This document shows positions 17,086-25,580 of a stretch of DNA of 64,000 nt, piece after piece. The stretch covers positions 1 through 64,000 of the forward strand of contig NZ_CANMAO010000008.1 of assembly GCF_947495845.1 (NCBI RefSeq), in the 5' to 3' direction. Each line of letters starts with the position of its first letter. Positions within the stretch are counted from its first letter, which is position 1. The notes below the pieces were generated by a model. That model saw nothing but the letters and a program-made list of their open reading frames with translations, ran no database searches and had not been told where the DNA came from. Source of the stretch: an uncultured Endozoicomonas sp. (GTDB lineage: Bacteria; Pseudomonadota; Gammaproteobacteria; Pseudomonadales; Endozoicomonadaceae). Position numbers and translations under genes: made by a program.

Positions 17086-18132
17086 ATGCGCCGTAGTCAT
17101 CAAGGGGCACTGCTGTTAACCGGGCTGGCAATCCTGCTGCCAGTCATGGTGATTGTGTCTATTGGAGTGGGAGCTGTTCCCATTCCGGCAGGAGATATTC
17201 TGACCATTCTTTTTGATCGTTTGGGCTTGATTCACAGTGATGTCAGCAATCAGTCTGCACTGATTGTGGAGTCCATTCGTCTACCACGAACATTACTTGG
17301 CGTGATCGTCGGTGGTGCGCTTGCAGTTGCTGGTGCCTCCATGCAGGGGTTGTTTCGTAACCCACTTGCTGACCCAAGTATTATTGGTGTTTCCAGTGGT
17401 GCCGCTTTGGGGGCGGGTATTGCCATTGTTTTGGGCGGTATGTTGTTTGCCAATGCACCGTCGTTAATTCAGAGTTACAGCATTTCTGTGTTGGCTTTTG
17501 GTGGCGGTGTTCTGACGACATGGCTCGTTTATAAAATGGGCTCAGGCAGTAACGGCACTTCTGTCGCGACGATGTTATTGGCTGGTGTTGCCATCAATGC
17601 GCTGGCGGGTGCCGGCATGGGTATGCTGAATTACATTGCCGACGACACCATGTTGCGTAATCTGACCTTCTGGCAAATGGGTAGCCTCGGTGGAGCGACC
17701 TGGGAGCTGGTGATGATCTGTGCCACGTTCCTGATTCCTGTCATGCTGATTTTGATTCGTTACGGTCAGGTTCTGAATGCTTTATTGCTTGGTGAGTCGG
17801 AAGCCCGGCATCTGGGTATTAATGTTCAGAAGATTAAGCTTACACTGATTTTCCTGACCGCATTGGCGGTGGGTGTATCGGTGTCTGTCAGCGGTATTAT
17901 TGGCTTTGTTGGTCTCGTTGTTCCTCATTTGATACGTCTTGCGGTAGGGCCGGATCACCGAATTTTATTACCTGCTTCTGCCATGTTAGGCGGAATACTA
18001 CTACTAGGCGCAGATATGGTTGCCAGAACCATTGTTGCGCCTGCCGAATTACCAATTGGTATTGTGACGGCACTGATGGGTGCACCATTCTTCCTGTCCC
18101 TGTTGTGGCAGCAGCGTAAGAGGATTGCCTGA
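17086..18132 (+). CDS. hmuU: Haemin ABC transporter permease HmuU (FecCD family)
   Basis: 348 residues, with about nine to ten membrane helices typical of the FecCD/BtuC permeases. Signature pieces include RLPRTLLGVIVGGALAVAGASMQGLFRNPLADP and GFVGLVVPHLIRLAVGPDHR, the latter near the coupling helix that contacts the ATPase. It forms the haem path across the inner membrane. It lies 20 bp after hmuT and one base before hmuV. Confidence 0.95.
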   Translation: MRRSHQGALLLTGLAILLPVMVIVSIGVGAVPIPAGDILTILFDRLGLIHSDVSNQSALIVESIRLPRTLLGVIVGGALAVAGASMQGLFRNPLADPSIIGVSSGAALGAGIAIVLGGMLFANAPSLIQSYSISVLAFGGGVLTTWLVYKMGSGSNGTSVATMLLAGVAINALAGAGMGMLNYIADDTMLRNLTFWQMGSLGGATWELVMICATFLIPVMLILIRYGQVLNALLLGESEARHLGINVQKIKLTLIFLTALAVGVSVSVSGIIGFVGLVVPHLIRLAVGPDHRILLPASAMLGGILLLGADMVARTIVAPAELPIGIVTALMGAPFFLSLLWQQRKRIA

Positions 18133-18133
18133 G

Positions 18134-18925
18134 ATGGATAGAGTAGAAGACAGTAGCACTCTTGAAGTCAGACATGTTTCTGTTCAGATAGGCAATCGCA
18201 AACTGCTTGATGATATTAACCTGGTCATTAAGCCTGGTGAGGTGGTTTCAATTCTCGGGCCAAATGGTGCTGGTAAAAGTACGTTGATGAAGGTGATCAG
18301 CGGCGAGCGAGAGCCTACAACTGGTGACGTACTGTTGAATGGTCGTGGTGATTGGCCTTTAGAGCAACAAGCTCTGATGCTGGGTGTTCTTCCTCAGTCG
18401 TCTTCGTTGTCGTTTCCATTTACGGTGGAAGAAGTCGTGCTACTTGGTCGTATACCCTGTTCCAGCCATCGAGAAGAGAATCTGATGATTGCCCGTCAGG
18501 CCTTGGAAAAGGTAGATGCGTTTTATCTTAAAGATCGCAGTTACACAACGCTTTCTGGTGGTGAACGTCAGCGGGTGCATATGGCTCGCGTGCTTGCTCA
18601 AATATGGGATGAGGCACCTCAGGGTAAGCGGTATCTGCTCCTTGATGAACCGACCTCTGCCCTGGATCCGGCTCATCAGCAATTAACACTGAAGATGGCA
18701 CGGCAGGAAGCAGATCAAGGCATTGGTGTAATGGTGATTATGCACGACCTTAATCTGGCTGCTCGTTATTCAGATCGCATTGTTATTCTGAAAAACGGTA
18801 AACTGGCAGCAGAAGGCGCACCTCATCAAGTGTTAACGCCAGAGACCATTGGCGAGGTGTTTGAGATCGAAGTCAGTGTGTCTGAGCATCCTGCTTACCA
18901 TTGCCCGTTGGTGGTGAACCATTAA
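18134..18925 (+). CDS. hmuV: Haemin ABC transporter ATPase HmuV
   Basis: 263 residues from the ATG at 18134; the longer frame from 18080 overlaps hmuU and is not likely. Walker A GPNGAGKST (about residue 40), the signature LSGGERQR, Walker B LLLDEPTSALDP and the switch His in MVIMHDLNLAARYSD are all intact. It drives haem import through HmuU. It is the last gene of the tonB-hmuV unit, followed by a terminator hairpin. Confidence 0.95.
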   Translation: MDRVEDSSTLEVRHVSVQIGNRKLLDDINLVIKPGEVVSILGPNGAGKSTLMKVISGEREPTTGDVLLNGRGDWPLEQQALMLGVLPQSSSLSFPFTVEEVVLLGRIPCSSHREENLMIARQALEKVDAFYLKDRSYTTLSGGERQRVHMARVLAQIWDEAPQGKRYLLLDEPTSALDPAHQQLTLKMARQEADQGIGVMVIMHDLNLAARYSDRIVILKNGKLAAEGAPHQVLTPETIGEVFEIEVSVSEHPAYHCPLVVNH

Positions 18926-18937
18926 GTGGTGATAAGA

Positions 18938-18968
18938 AATGAGCTGATTTTTCAGCTCATTCTCTTTT
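18938..18968 (+). terminator. Terminator after hmuV
   Basis: AATGAGCTGA and TCAGCTCATT form a perfect ten-base stem with a TTTT loop, followed by a T-rich tail (TCTCTTTT). It may work in both directions between hmuV and the convergent AAA ATPase gene. Confidence 0.75.
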
Positions 18969-18977
18969 ATGTTGCTT

Positions 18978-20477
18978 CTAGATACCAACACCATTAGCAA
19001 AATATTCAAACACTTCTGAAACACGTTTCTCCAAAGATCTAATGCCGATATCCTGATCGGTTTCGATAAAGCTGTCGATCATTTCATACCCCAGAGCCGG
19101 CAGTGCAAAGTTTTCAAACAGTTTGCCGGCAGATCGATATCGCTTCTCTTTATTGGGAATCAGTATTTCCTGTGCGATGGATCGTTTGGCCGCTGGGCTG
19201 AACCCCGTAAACTCAATCTTTTCCAGCCTCGATACGATAGCTTCCAAAACAGGCTTGTTTTGGCTCAGCGCGTGGATATCATGATTTCCGGCCAGAATAA
19301 TGGTGTCTGGCAACTTTATTGTGGTTTTCAAGTATGGGCTATAAAAAGAGCGATCCTCTGGATCCAGCAGCTTTTGAAAAAATGACAACATCTCTTTTGC
19401 TTTTGGGTTTTCAGATAGGAACAGGCGATCAAAATCATCGATCAGCAAGATTTGATTGTCATGATTAATATCCTGGCTGGAGTTAGTTCTGGCAATCAGT
19501 GCGTCTATAATGCGCCCGGCTTTAGCATCGGCATTGTCATAAGAGGTGCCGGTAATATCATCAATAGTGGCACTATCAAGGGAGACAATCGCCAGATTAG
19601 TGCCCATGGCCTCAGCCAGTCTTTTGGCAGCATGGGTTTTACCCGTCCCAGAAACACCCTGAAAATAAACAGGGTAATGACTGTCGTTTATAGAGGAATC
19701 TGTTTGTTGATAAATCAGCTCAGAGCGTGCAAACCGGTTTAAACGTTTTCTCACGTGCGCTGGGTAATTCTGTAATTCGGAGTCGATTGCTTGCTCATTG
19801 TAAATCAATTCTTTGGAATAGAACGGAAGTCTTAATACCTTATCAAGAATTTTATGTAAGCGCGCTAGTGCATCACTGCTCGGGTTTCTCCAGGCACTAT
19901 AAAACAGCTCATCCTCAATATAGTGCTGAGTGCTTTTATTCAGAAGATTTTTCTTTGAACCATAAGTAATAATCAGGTTTTCTTCCGCCAAATAAGGAGG
20001 AAAAGCAGCGTAGTAGAAGAGCTTGCTTAGTGGGATGAATGGATACAAGGCAAACAATGACCAAATATTAATACCAGCATGAACTAGCACGTCTGCGAAA
20101 TCTGGGTAACCAGTAAAAAAATCACGGATTGCGTATCTATAGTTAAAGGCAACACCGCCTATCGTGAAAAGGCCCGCGTAAATGCCCGCATAGAATGCAG
20201 TAAAGACCAATGAATTGTGTAGAGGATGCTCTCTAGTGACCCATGACAATTGTTGTTTTGCTACTTGTCTATCCACTTTGATCTGTTCCTCTATAAATCT
20301 TTGTGAGTCAGGCCCATTTTGAGTCAGGCGATCAAAAAAACGGTGGGTAGCCATGTATTGCCGAAGATAATGGCTTTGGCCTTCATCTACTGTTGTGTCA
20401 TCTTCGTCAGCTTGTATTGCTTGAGTTGAGAGCAATAAAAGCCAGACACTGAGTGTTATAGCAATGCAATACTTCAT
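18978..20477 (-). CDS. Membrane-associated AAA+ ATPase of unknown function
   Basis: 499 residues from the ATG at 20477, which has AGAGG about nine bases upstream; the longer frame to 20540 lacks a ribosome binding site. The N-terminus is a signal peptide or anchor (MKYCIAITLSVWLLLLSTQ, possible cleavage before DEDD). Two further hydrophobic stretches lie at about 87-115 and 130-165. The C-terminal half is an AAA+ module: Walker A GVSGTGKTHAAKR at about 270, Walker B ILLIDDFDR at about 345, a sensor-like NHD, and a Lon-like IVSRLEKIEF arginine-finger region. Helices counted literally would place the ATPase outside the cytoplasm, so one segment is probably not spanning. It sits between hmuV and hutW; a link to haem is possible but unproven. 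Confidence 0.7.
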   Translation of the reverse strand: MKYCIAITLSVWLLLLSTQAIQADEDDTTVDEGQSHYLRQYMATHRFFDRLTQNGPDSQRFIEEQIKVDRQVAKQQLSWVTREHPLHNSLVFTAFYAGIYAGLFTIGGVAFNYRYAIRDFFTGYPDFADVLVHAGINIWSLFALYPFIPLSKLFYYAAFPPYLAEENLIITYGSKKNLLNKSTQHYIEDELFYSAWRNPSSDALARLHKILDKVLRLPFYSKELIYNEQAIDSELQNYPAHVRKRLNRFARSELIYQQTDSSINDSHYPVYFQGVSGTGKTHAAKRLAEAMGTNLAIVSLDSATIDDITGTSYDNADAKAGRIIDALIARTNSSQDINHDNQILLIDDFDRLFLSENPKAKEMLSFFQKLLDPEDRSFYSPYLKTTIKLPDTIILAGNHDIHALSQNKPVLEAIVSRLEKIEFTGFSPAAKRSIAQEILIPNKEKRYRSAGKLFENFALPALGYEMIDSFIETDQDIGIRSLEKRVSEVFEYFANGVGI

Positions 20478-20671
20478 CTGGCGGTACCTCTTGTGCAGCT
20501 TGCTTGTTCCCATAGACAGCGTTCGTGAGGAAACATTCATTTTTATTGAAATAGGTATTATTGGTGTTTTTCGTAGTAGGTCAGTGGTAAGCCCGACAGG
20601 CTCCTGGTGATAAACCGAATTTCCGGGGCCGAAATTTGTTGATCTGTATCAATTGTGGAGTTCTTCTGAAG

Positions 20672-20692
20672 TGAGAATAATAGAGATTCTCA
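20672..20692 (+). promoter_or_regulatory. Fur-like dyad upstream of hutW
   Basis: TGAGAAT-N7-ATTCTCA is a perfect seven-base inverted repeat (20672-20678 and 20686-20692) of the Fur/NATAAT class, ending 23 bp before the hutW start. It would place hutWX under iron control with the rest of the locus. Confidence 0.6.
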
Positions 20693-20715
20693 TTTTCAGG
20701 TTTGAATATTCACTT

Positions 20716-22095
20716 ATGTCTGCCATACACTCTCTGAGTCCCGAGCTGACCGGGATCTCGTCACCTGATCCTCTGAAGTTTGCCTTTGCGGGTAAGAAGT
20801 CTGCTCATACCAGCAGTGGCTCGATTCCAGTGCCTGCGGATCAGACTCAGGCGGTTTATCGCAAACTGATGGATACACCTGCGCTTCCTGAGACACTTTC
20901 TCCAGGAAAAAGGCTGGCTTATATCCACATTCCATTTTGTCGTACTCACTGCTCCTATTGCGGTTTCTTTCAGAACACGACCAAGAAAGATGAAGTGAAC
21001 CGTTATGTGGATTATCTGGAAAAAGAAATCCGGATGTCTGTCCATGATGCCTGGACTCAGAGCGGCCTGTTCCACGGTGTTTATTTTGGTGGCGGTACAC
21101 CCACAGATCTGCAACCAGAGCATATAGTGCGACTGGGTAATGCAATCCGTGAATCATTGCCTTTGGCCAATGATGTTGAGATGACCTTTGAAGGTCGTTT
21201 CCATGGCTTTGATAATGACAAAGTACAGGCTTGTCTTGAGGCTGGCTTTAATCGTTTTTCTTTAGGCGCCCAAAGTTTTAATACGACATTACGTCGTCGT
21301 ATGAGCCGCATTGATTCCGGTGAATTTCTGCTGGAAAGGCTGGATTATTTTAACAGCCTCAACAATGCGGCAGTGGTTATTGATTTGATGTTTGGCCTGC
21401 CGGGCCAGACTTTGGGTGACTGGGAAAAAGATCTGCACACCTTTTTGCAGTCCAAAGCACATGGTGTGGATTTGTACCAGCTGATTCTGTTGGGCTCCAG
21501 TCGTATGAAACAATCCATTGAAAATGGTTCGATGCCGGAGCCTGCCACATCACCAGAAAGAGCGGAGATGTTCCGACTGGGTGTTGCGACCTTGAGTGAT
21601 CATAAAGTGGGTCGATTGAGTGTCAGCCATTGGGGCAGAGATCTTCGTGAACGCAATATCTACAACCATGGCGTTAAATCCGGCGCTGAGATTATGCCCT
21701 TTGGTTCTGGCGCTGGTGGTAATTTTGCCGGTCATAACGCCATGAGCCTGCGCACTCTGCCAGCGTATTACGAAGCCATCGATGCGGGTCACAAGCCCAT
21801 CATGATGATGAGCAAGGCAACCGGCAACAAAGCACTGTTCAGTGTTATGGGTTCTGGTTTTGACCGTGGCTGGCTGGAGATTGGCAAACTGGATCAGACC
21901 GGTGGTGCCGGCATGAGCGAGCACTGTATGCCATTGTTTGAAGCCTGGCAGGAAAATGGTCTGACCACGATTCATGACGGTATTCTCGATCTGACGCTTC
22001 CGGGTCAGTTCTGGAACGTGACCATGCATCAGGCACTGATCGATTTTCTGAAACAATACCCATTAGATGGACAAACTACGGAGAGAGCTGCATGA
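20716..22095 (+). CDS. hutW: Radical SAM haem-degrading methyltransferase HutW/ChuW
   Basis: 459 residues from the ATG at 20716; the frame to 20653 is an unlikely extension. The radical SAM cluster motif CRTHCSYC (CX3CX2C) is at about residue 88, followed by GGGTPTDL. The overall layout is that of the HemN-like HutW/ChuW group. These enzymes open the haem ring by radical chemistry without oxygen, releasing iron and a linear tetrapyrrole. The stop overlaps the hutX start (ATGA), so the two are coupled. The Vibrio partner hutZ is not seen in this window. Confidence 0.92.
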   Translation: MSAIHSLSPELTGISSPDPLKFAFAGKKSAHTSSGSIPVPADQTQAVYRKLMDTPALPETLSPGKRLAYIHIPFCRTHCSYCGFFQNTTKKDEVNRYVDYLEKEIRMSVHDAWTQSGLFHGVYFGGGTPTDLQPEHIVRLGNAIRESLPLANDVEMTFEGRFHGFDNDKVQACLEAGFNRFSLGAQSFNTTLRRRMSRIDSGEFLLERLDYFNSLNNAAVVIDLMFGLPGQTLGDWEKDLHTFLQSKAHGVDLYQLILLGSSRMKQSIENGSMPEPATSPERAEMFRLGVATLSDHKVGRLSVSHWGRDLRERNIYNHGVKSGAEIMPFGSGAGGNFAGHNAMSLRTLPAYYEAIDAGHKPIMMMSKATGNKALFSVMGSGFDRGWLEIGKLDQTGGAGMSEHCMPLFEAWQENGLTTIHDGILDLTLPGQFWNVTMHQALIDFLKQYPLDGQTTERAA

Positions 22096-22592
22096 CTCTG
22101 GTGAAACAAATTCAGGATATTTTGTCCGAAAATCCAGCCATTCTGCCAGCAGAAATGGCGAAGCAGTTAAACGTCAGTGAGCTGGCAGTGATTCAGGCAA
22201 TGCCGGCCGACCTGGTGACATTGATTGATGCCAGGCATTATCTGGATGTACTGCGAGATATCAAAACCTGGGGTGAACTGACGCTGGTTATTGATGTGGA
22301 TGGTTCTATTTTTGAAATGGTGGGGCACTTACCGAAAGGCGGTGAGAAGTTTGGGTATTACAACTTAAGCGACAAGCGTTCACCACTGAAAGGCCATTTA
22401 AAAGTGGATAATGTAGAAACCATCGCTTTGGTCAGTAAGCCATTCCATGGTGTGGATACTCGTTCTGTTCAGTTCCTGAGTAAAACTGGACGCATGTTGT
22501 TTAAAGTTTACCTGCGTAGAGATAAAGAAAAGAACTTCTTCCCAGAGCAGCTGGAGAAGTTTGAAGCCCTGAAGCAGCTGGCTGTTGCCTGA
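22092..22592 (+). CDS. hutX: Cytosolic haem carrier protein HutX
   Basis: 166 residues, the HutX/HuvX (DUF1008-type) family. It begins with a winged-helix-like segment (residues 1-45, EMAKQLNVSELAVIQAMP) followed by the haem-binding beta domain, with GHLPKGGEKFGYYNL and LVSKPFHGVDTRSVQFL. In Vibrio, HutX passes haem to a degrading enzyme. Here it is translationally coupled to hutW. Confidence 0.92.
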   Translation: MTLVKQIQDILSENPAILPAEMAKQLNVSELAVIQAMPADLVTLIDARHYLDVLRDIKTWGELTLVIDVDGSIFEMVGHLPKGGEKFGYYNLSDKRSPLKGHLKVDNVETIALVSKPFHGVDTRSVQFLSKTGRMLFKVYLRRDKEKNFFPEQLEKFEALKQLAVA

Positions 22593-22604
22593 AAAAATAA
22601 AGTA

Positions 22605-22629
22605 ACAAGGCATACAACGTATGCCTTGT
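22605..22629. terminator. Bidirectional terminator between hutX and the aminotransferase gene
   Basis: ACAAGGCATAC and GTATGCCTTGT form a perfect 11-base stem with a three-base loop, with A/T-rich flanks. It lies between two convergent genes. Confidence 0.7.
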
Positions 22630-23724
22630 TTACATAGCTGCGATCAGTGCATTCGCGACTTGTTTTACCTGCTCTTCGGTCATGCCGGGAAAGATCGGTA
22701 GAGAAAGACAGTGTTCGGACAGTTGTTCGCAGACTGGCAGTTCATAGTCTTCTTCGGTGGAACTTAAGGCTTTCTGTTTATTCAGTGGCATTGGATAGTA
22801 GATGGCACTGGCAATGCCTTTATTGGCGAGTTTCTTTTTAATGGTATCCCTGCGCGCTGGCAATACGACGGTATATTGGTGGTAGACATGTTCCGGCGTA
22901 TCGATAGGGCAAATCACTTCACTCTTCTGTAAATATTCCCCGTACCATTGGGCAACCTGTCTGCGTTGATTATTAAACTGATCAATGTATTTGAGCTTCA
23001 CCCTCAGCATGGCAGCCTGAATGGCATCTAAACGACTATTGTAACCTGTGCATTCGTGATGATACTGATAATTGCTGCCGTGGTTTCTAAGCATCTGAAT
23101 CGTTTCAGCTGCTTGATGGTCTTGAGTTATTACCAGCCCTCCATCACCAAAGCCTCCCAGATTTTTGCTGGGGAAAAAGCTGAAAGCACCCAGTAGGCCA
23201 TGACATCCGGTTTTCCTGGATCCGTAAGCCGCACCAAAGGATTGTGCGCAGTCTTCCAGTATTAACAAGGCATGACGATCACAGACGGCCCTAATTGCAT
23301 CCATGGGTGCTGGCAGGCCGAATAGGTGAACGACAATGACTGCTTTACAGTGGGAGGTGATGCTTCTTTCAAGCTCAACAGGATCAATATTGAAGGTTCG
23401 GGAGTCAATATCTACCAGAACCGGCTTTGCTCCAACACGGAGAATGGCTTCAGCAGTGGCAAAAAAAGTGAATCCGGTGGTGAGTACTTCATCGCCAGGG
23501 CCAATGCCCGCCGCATGGAGTGCAAGAATCAAGGCATCAGTACCGTTGGCACAACTGATTGCGTGCCGGGCTCCAAGGTAGTTGGCCGCTTCTTTTTCAA
23601 ACGCTTCAACTTCTTCTCCCATGATGAAACGCCCGCTGCGCAAAACGCTGATGGCTTTCTCCTCCAGCTCTGACTGCAGGGTTTTGTGCCATAACTGAAT
23701 ATCCACCATGGGGATGTTGTTCAT
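22630..23724 (-). CDS. DegT/DnrJ/EryC1/StrS sugar aminotransferase, possibly GnnB-like
   Basis: 364 residues, the usual length of this PLP family. The Schiff-base Lys lies in FSFFPSKNLGGFGDGG (about residue 185), with the phosphate-binding CANGTDALILAL (about 60) and EDCAQSFGA (about 157). It transfers an amino group to a keto sugar nucleotide. The adjacent upstream gene encodes a Gfo/Idh/MocA dehydrogenase three bases away, the arrangement of gnnA-gnnB, which make UDP-GlcNAc3N for amide-linked lipid A, and of other 3-amino-sugar pathways. Which UDP sugar is used cannot be told here. Confidence 0.85.
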   Translation of the reverse strand: MNNIPMVDIQLWHKTLQSELEEKAISVLRSGRFIMGEEVEAFEKEAANYLGARHAISCANGTDALILALHAAGIGPGDEVLTTGFTFFATAEAILRVGAKPVLVDIDSRTFNIDPVELERSITSHCKAVIVVHLFGLPAPMDAIRAVCDRHALLILEDCAQSFGAAYGSRKTGCHGLLGAFSFFPSKNLGGFGDGGLVITQDHQAAETIQMLRNHGSNYQYHHECTGYNSRLDAIQAAMLRVKLKYIDQFNNQRRQVAQWYGEYLQKSEVICPIDTPEHVYHQYTVVLPARRDTIKKKLANKGIASAIYYPMPLNKQKALSSTEEDYELPVCEQLSEHCLSLPIFPGMTEEQVKQVANALIAAM

Positions 23725-23727
23725 AGT

Positions 23728-24657
23728 TTACCTGGCAATGATGTTGGAAATCCAATGAGCAGCCTGCAAAGCATCCCGGCCATCCTCACCACTGACTTTT
23801 GGCGAGCTGGACTCTAGAATGCAATCGAGAAAATCTTCAATTTCTGACTGAAGGGAGTCATGCCCTTGAAAGCATTGTTCAGAGCATTGAATCTCTGGAA
23901 TGTCTGAATGGTATTTTTGTGACTGTTTAGAGAAATGACTGACCTTCAATGCTTGAAAATCCACACAAATGCAGGAATTCTCCTGAAATATTTGCATCTT
24001 GCGTTTGCTTTTCTGACTTATACGACTGGCGGTCACGTTTGCCACACAACCACTGTCAAAGGTCAGGCGTGCTTGAGCAATGTCCACAGAGTTGGAAAGG
24101 ACAGAGCTGCCGTTAGCTGCAATATCCGACAGAGGTGAGTTAACAAGGTTAAGAATGATGTCGAGATCATGAATCATCAAATCCATAATCACATCAATAT
24201 CCATGGATCTTGGTTTGAATGGCGATAGGCGATGGGATTCAATGAACAGTGGTGACGACACTTTACTGGTTACATTGTTCAATGCGGCGTTATAGCGCTC
24301 CAGAAAACCGACCTGCAAAATAACCTGGTTTTTTTTCGCCAGAGCGATCATCTCTTCTGCTTGAGAAACGCTGTTGGCGATGGGTTTCTCCACTAAGACA
24401 TGAATGCCTGCATTAAGAAAGTCTCGCGTAACCGCGTGGTGGTGGGAGGTGGGAACAACAATGCTGACGGCATCCACCTGCCCAATGAGGCTCTGGTGAT
24501 TTTTGAAATAACGAGTGTTGCATTGGCTAGCGACTTTTTGTCCGCAGTCTTCATTAATATCAGCAACCCCAATCAATTGACTGGAAGGTAAGTGGGCGTA
24601 TTTTTCTGCGTGGAATTTTCCAAGGTAGCCAGTACCCACGACGGCCGTTCGTAGCAT
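23728..24657 (-). CDS. Gfo/Idh/MocA family oxidoreductase, possibly GnnA-like
   Basis: 309 residues with an N-terminal Rossmann motif (AVVGTGYLGKFHAEKY), the EKPIANSVSQAEEM signature at about 93, and a C-terminal substrate domain with MIHDLDIILNLV (the conserved HDL region). The family oxidises a sugar hydroxyl with NAD. Paired directly with the DegT-type aminotransferase, it would make the 3-keto intermediate of a UDP-sugar. The Gfo gene is first in the operon. An inverted-repeat element lies just upstream. Confidence 0.85.
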   Translation of the reverse strand: MLRTAVVGTGYLGKFHAEKYAHLPSSQLIGVADINEDCGQKVASQCNTRYFKNHQSLIGQVDAVSIVVPTSHHHAVTRDFLNAGIHVLVEKPIANSVSQAEEMIALAKKNQVILQVGFLERYNAALNNVTSKVSSPLFIESHRLSPFKPRSMDIDVIMDLMIHDLDIILNLVNSPLSDIAANGSSVLSNSVDIAQARLTFDSGCVANVTASRISQKSKRKMQIFQENSCICVDFQALKVSHFSKQSQKYHSDIPEIQCSEQCFQGHDSLQSEIEDFLDCILESSSPKVSGEDGRDALQAAHWISNIIAR

Positions 24658-24732
24658 TGATTTCTATTACCTGTCACCGAACCGAGAGTTGTAAAGATAG
24701 ACAGAAATGAAAAGTTTGCTGCGTTTATGCGC

Positions 24733-24897
24733 TTAAGTACCCGGCCATATGGAATCGAATGTTTCTGGCTTGTTGGTCAGGTTCTCTGCAAGGCGCAACG
24801 GCGGGAGCATAGCGAGCTATGTGACCAGAGTTGCAACGCAGTCAGAGGATCTGATCAATGAGTCAGAAAATATGATTTCATATGGTTGGGTACTTAA
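24733..24897. repeat. 165-bp palindromic element (MITE-like)
   Basis: The ends are inverted repeats: 24733-24756 begins TTAAGTACCCGGCCATATGG, and 24874-24897 is its near-perfect complement (21 of 24). The whole element is one imperfect palindrome centred at about 24815 (ATAGCGAGCTAT). It has no coding capacity. This is the form of a non-autonomous miniature element or a large REP-type repeat. No clear target-site duplication was seen. It fills the gap between the sugar dehydrogenase gene and the DUF2541-like gene. Confidence 0.78.
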
Positions 24898-24970
24898 AGG
24901 CTGGAAAGGGAATAAATCAGGATGAAAACGGTCAGAATGAAAACGGTAAGTAGGTGTGAATCGGCAACAA

Positions 24971-24993
24971 AAAAGGCGCATCAGGCGCCTTTT
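24971..24993 (-). terminator. Terminator of the DUF2541-like gene
   Basis: AAAAGGCGC and GCGCCTTTT form a nine-base stem with a five-base loop. Read on the minus strand it ends in a run of T, just after the gene that stops at 25008. Confidence 0.8.
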
Positions 24994-25007
24994 GAGAAGT
25001 CATGACA

Positions 25008-25391
25008 TTAATCGCGTCTACCGAAGATATTCATTTCAGCGTACTTGTGGCCGCCGATAGCCGTACGGTAATTCATTTCAACTTTGTTGATAACGCGATC
25101 ACCACCCAGCAGACGATATGGAACGGAGCGCTTGCCCTTTTCCAGGCGCTTGTTGATATGCAGGCTCTGGGTTTGACCATTACCGAAATAGATTTTGATC
25201 TTGCTCAGATAAATAGGCGCTTTACCAACAGAGAATGCAATCGCATCAAACTTACCTTTCAGACCACTGACGTGGATTACGTCACGATCACTGTTGAATG
25301 ATACACGACGCTCACCGAGTTTTTTCCAGTCGCCAGCCATGACGTTGAAGCTCATCAGGCTCATCAGAACCAGTGCGATGAATTTGTTCAT
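25008..25391 (-). CDS. Small secreted protein, DUF2541-like
   Basis: 127 residues with a signal peptide (MNKFIALVLMSLMSFNVMA). The mature part is beta-rich with alternating strands, and the pattern WKKLGERRVSFNSDRDVIHV ... SVPYRLLGGDRVINKVEMNY recalls the DUF2541 (YaaI-type) family of periplasmic proteins of unknown role. Family assignment is by pattern only. Net charge is positive (many Lys and Arg). Monocistronic, with a strong terminator. Confidence 0.6.
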   Translation of the reverse strand: MNKFIALVLMSLMSFNVMAGDWKKLGERRVSFNSDRDVIHVSGLKGKFDAIAFSVGKAPIYLSKIKIYFGNGQTQSLHINKRLEKGKRSVPYRLLGGDRVINKVEMNYRTAIGGHKYAEMNIFGRRD

Positions 25392-25580
25392 AGATTCAAT
25401 CCATTTATACGATCAAAGATGGGGCGGATATTAAGGAAAGTTTTTGCTTAACCCTATTCGGTTGATATCTCAAAAACGAGCGGCTTATCCTTATCGGGAG
25501 CGGTTTAATCTGGATAAAACCGAATCTGCGTGACAGAAAGTGCAGGTGCTCTGATGTTCTAATGCTCAAGAACAGTCAAT

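Noticed and set aside
24733-24897. CRISPR-like or rRNA-like structure
   Set aside because: It is a single palindrome, not spaced direct repeats, and has no tRNA or rRNA features.
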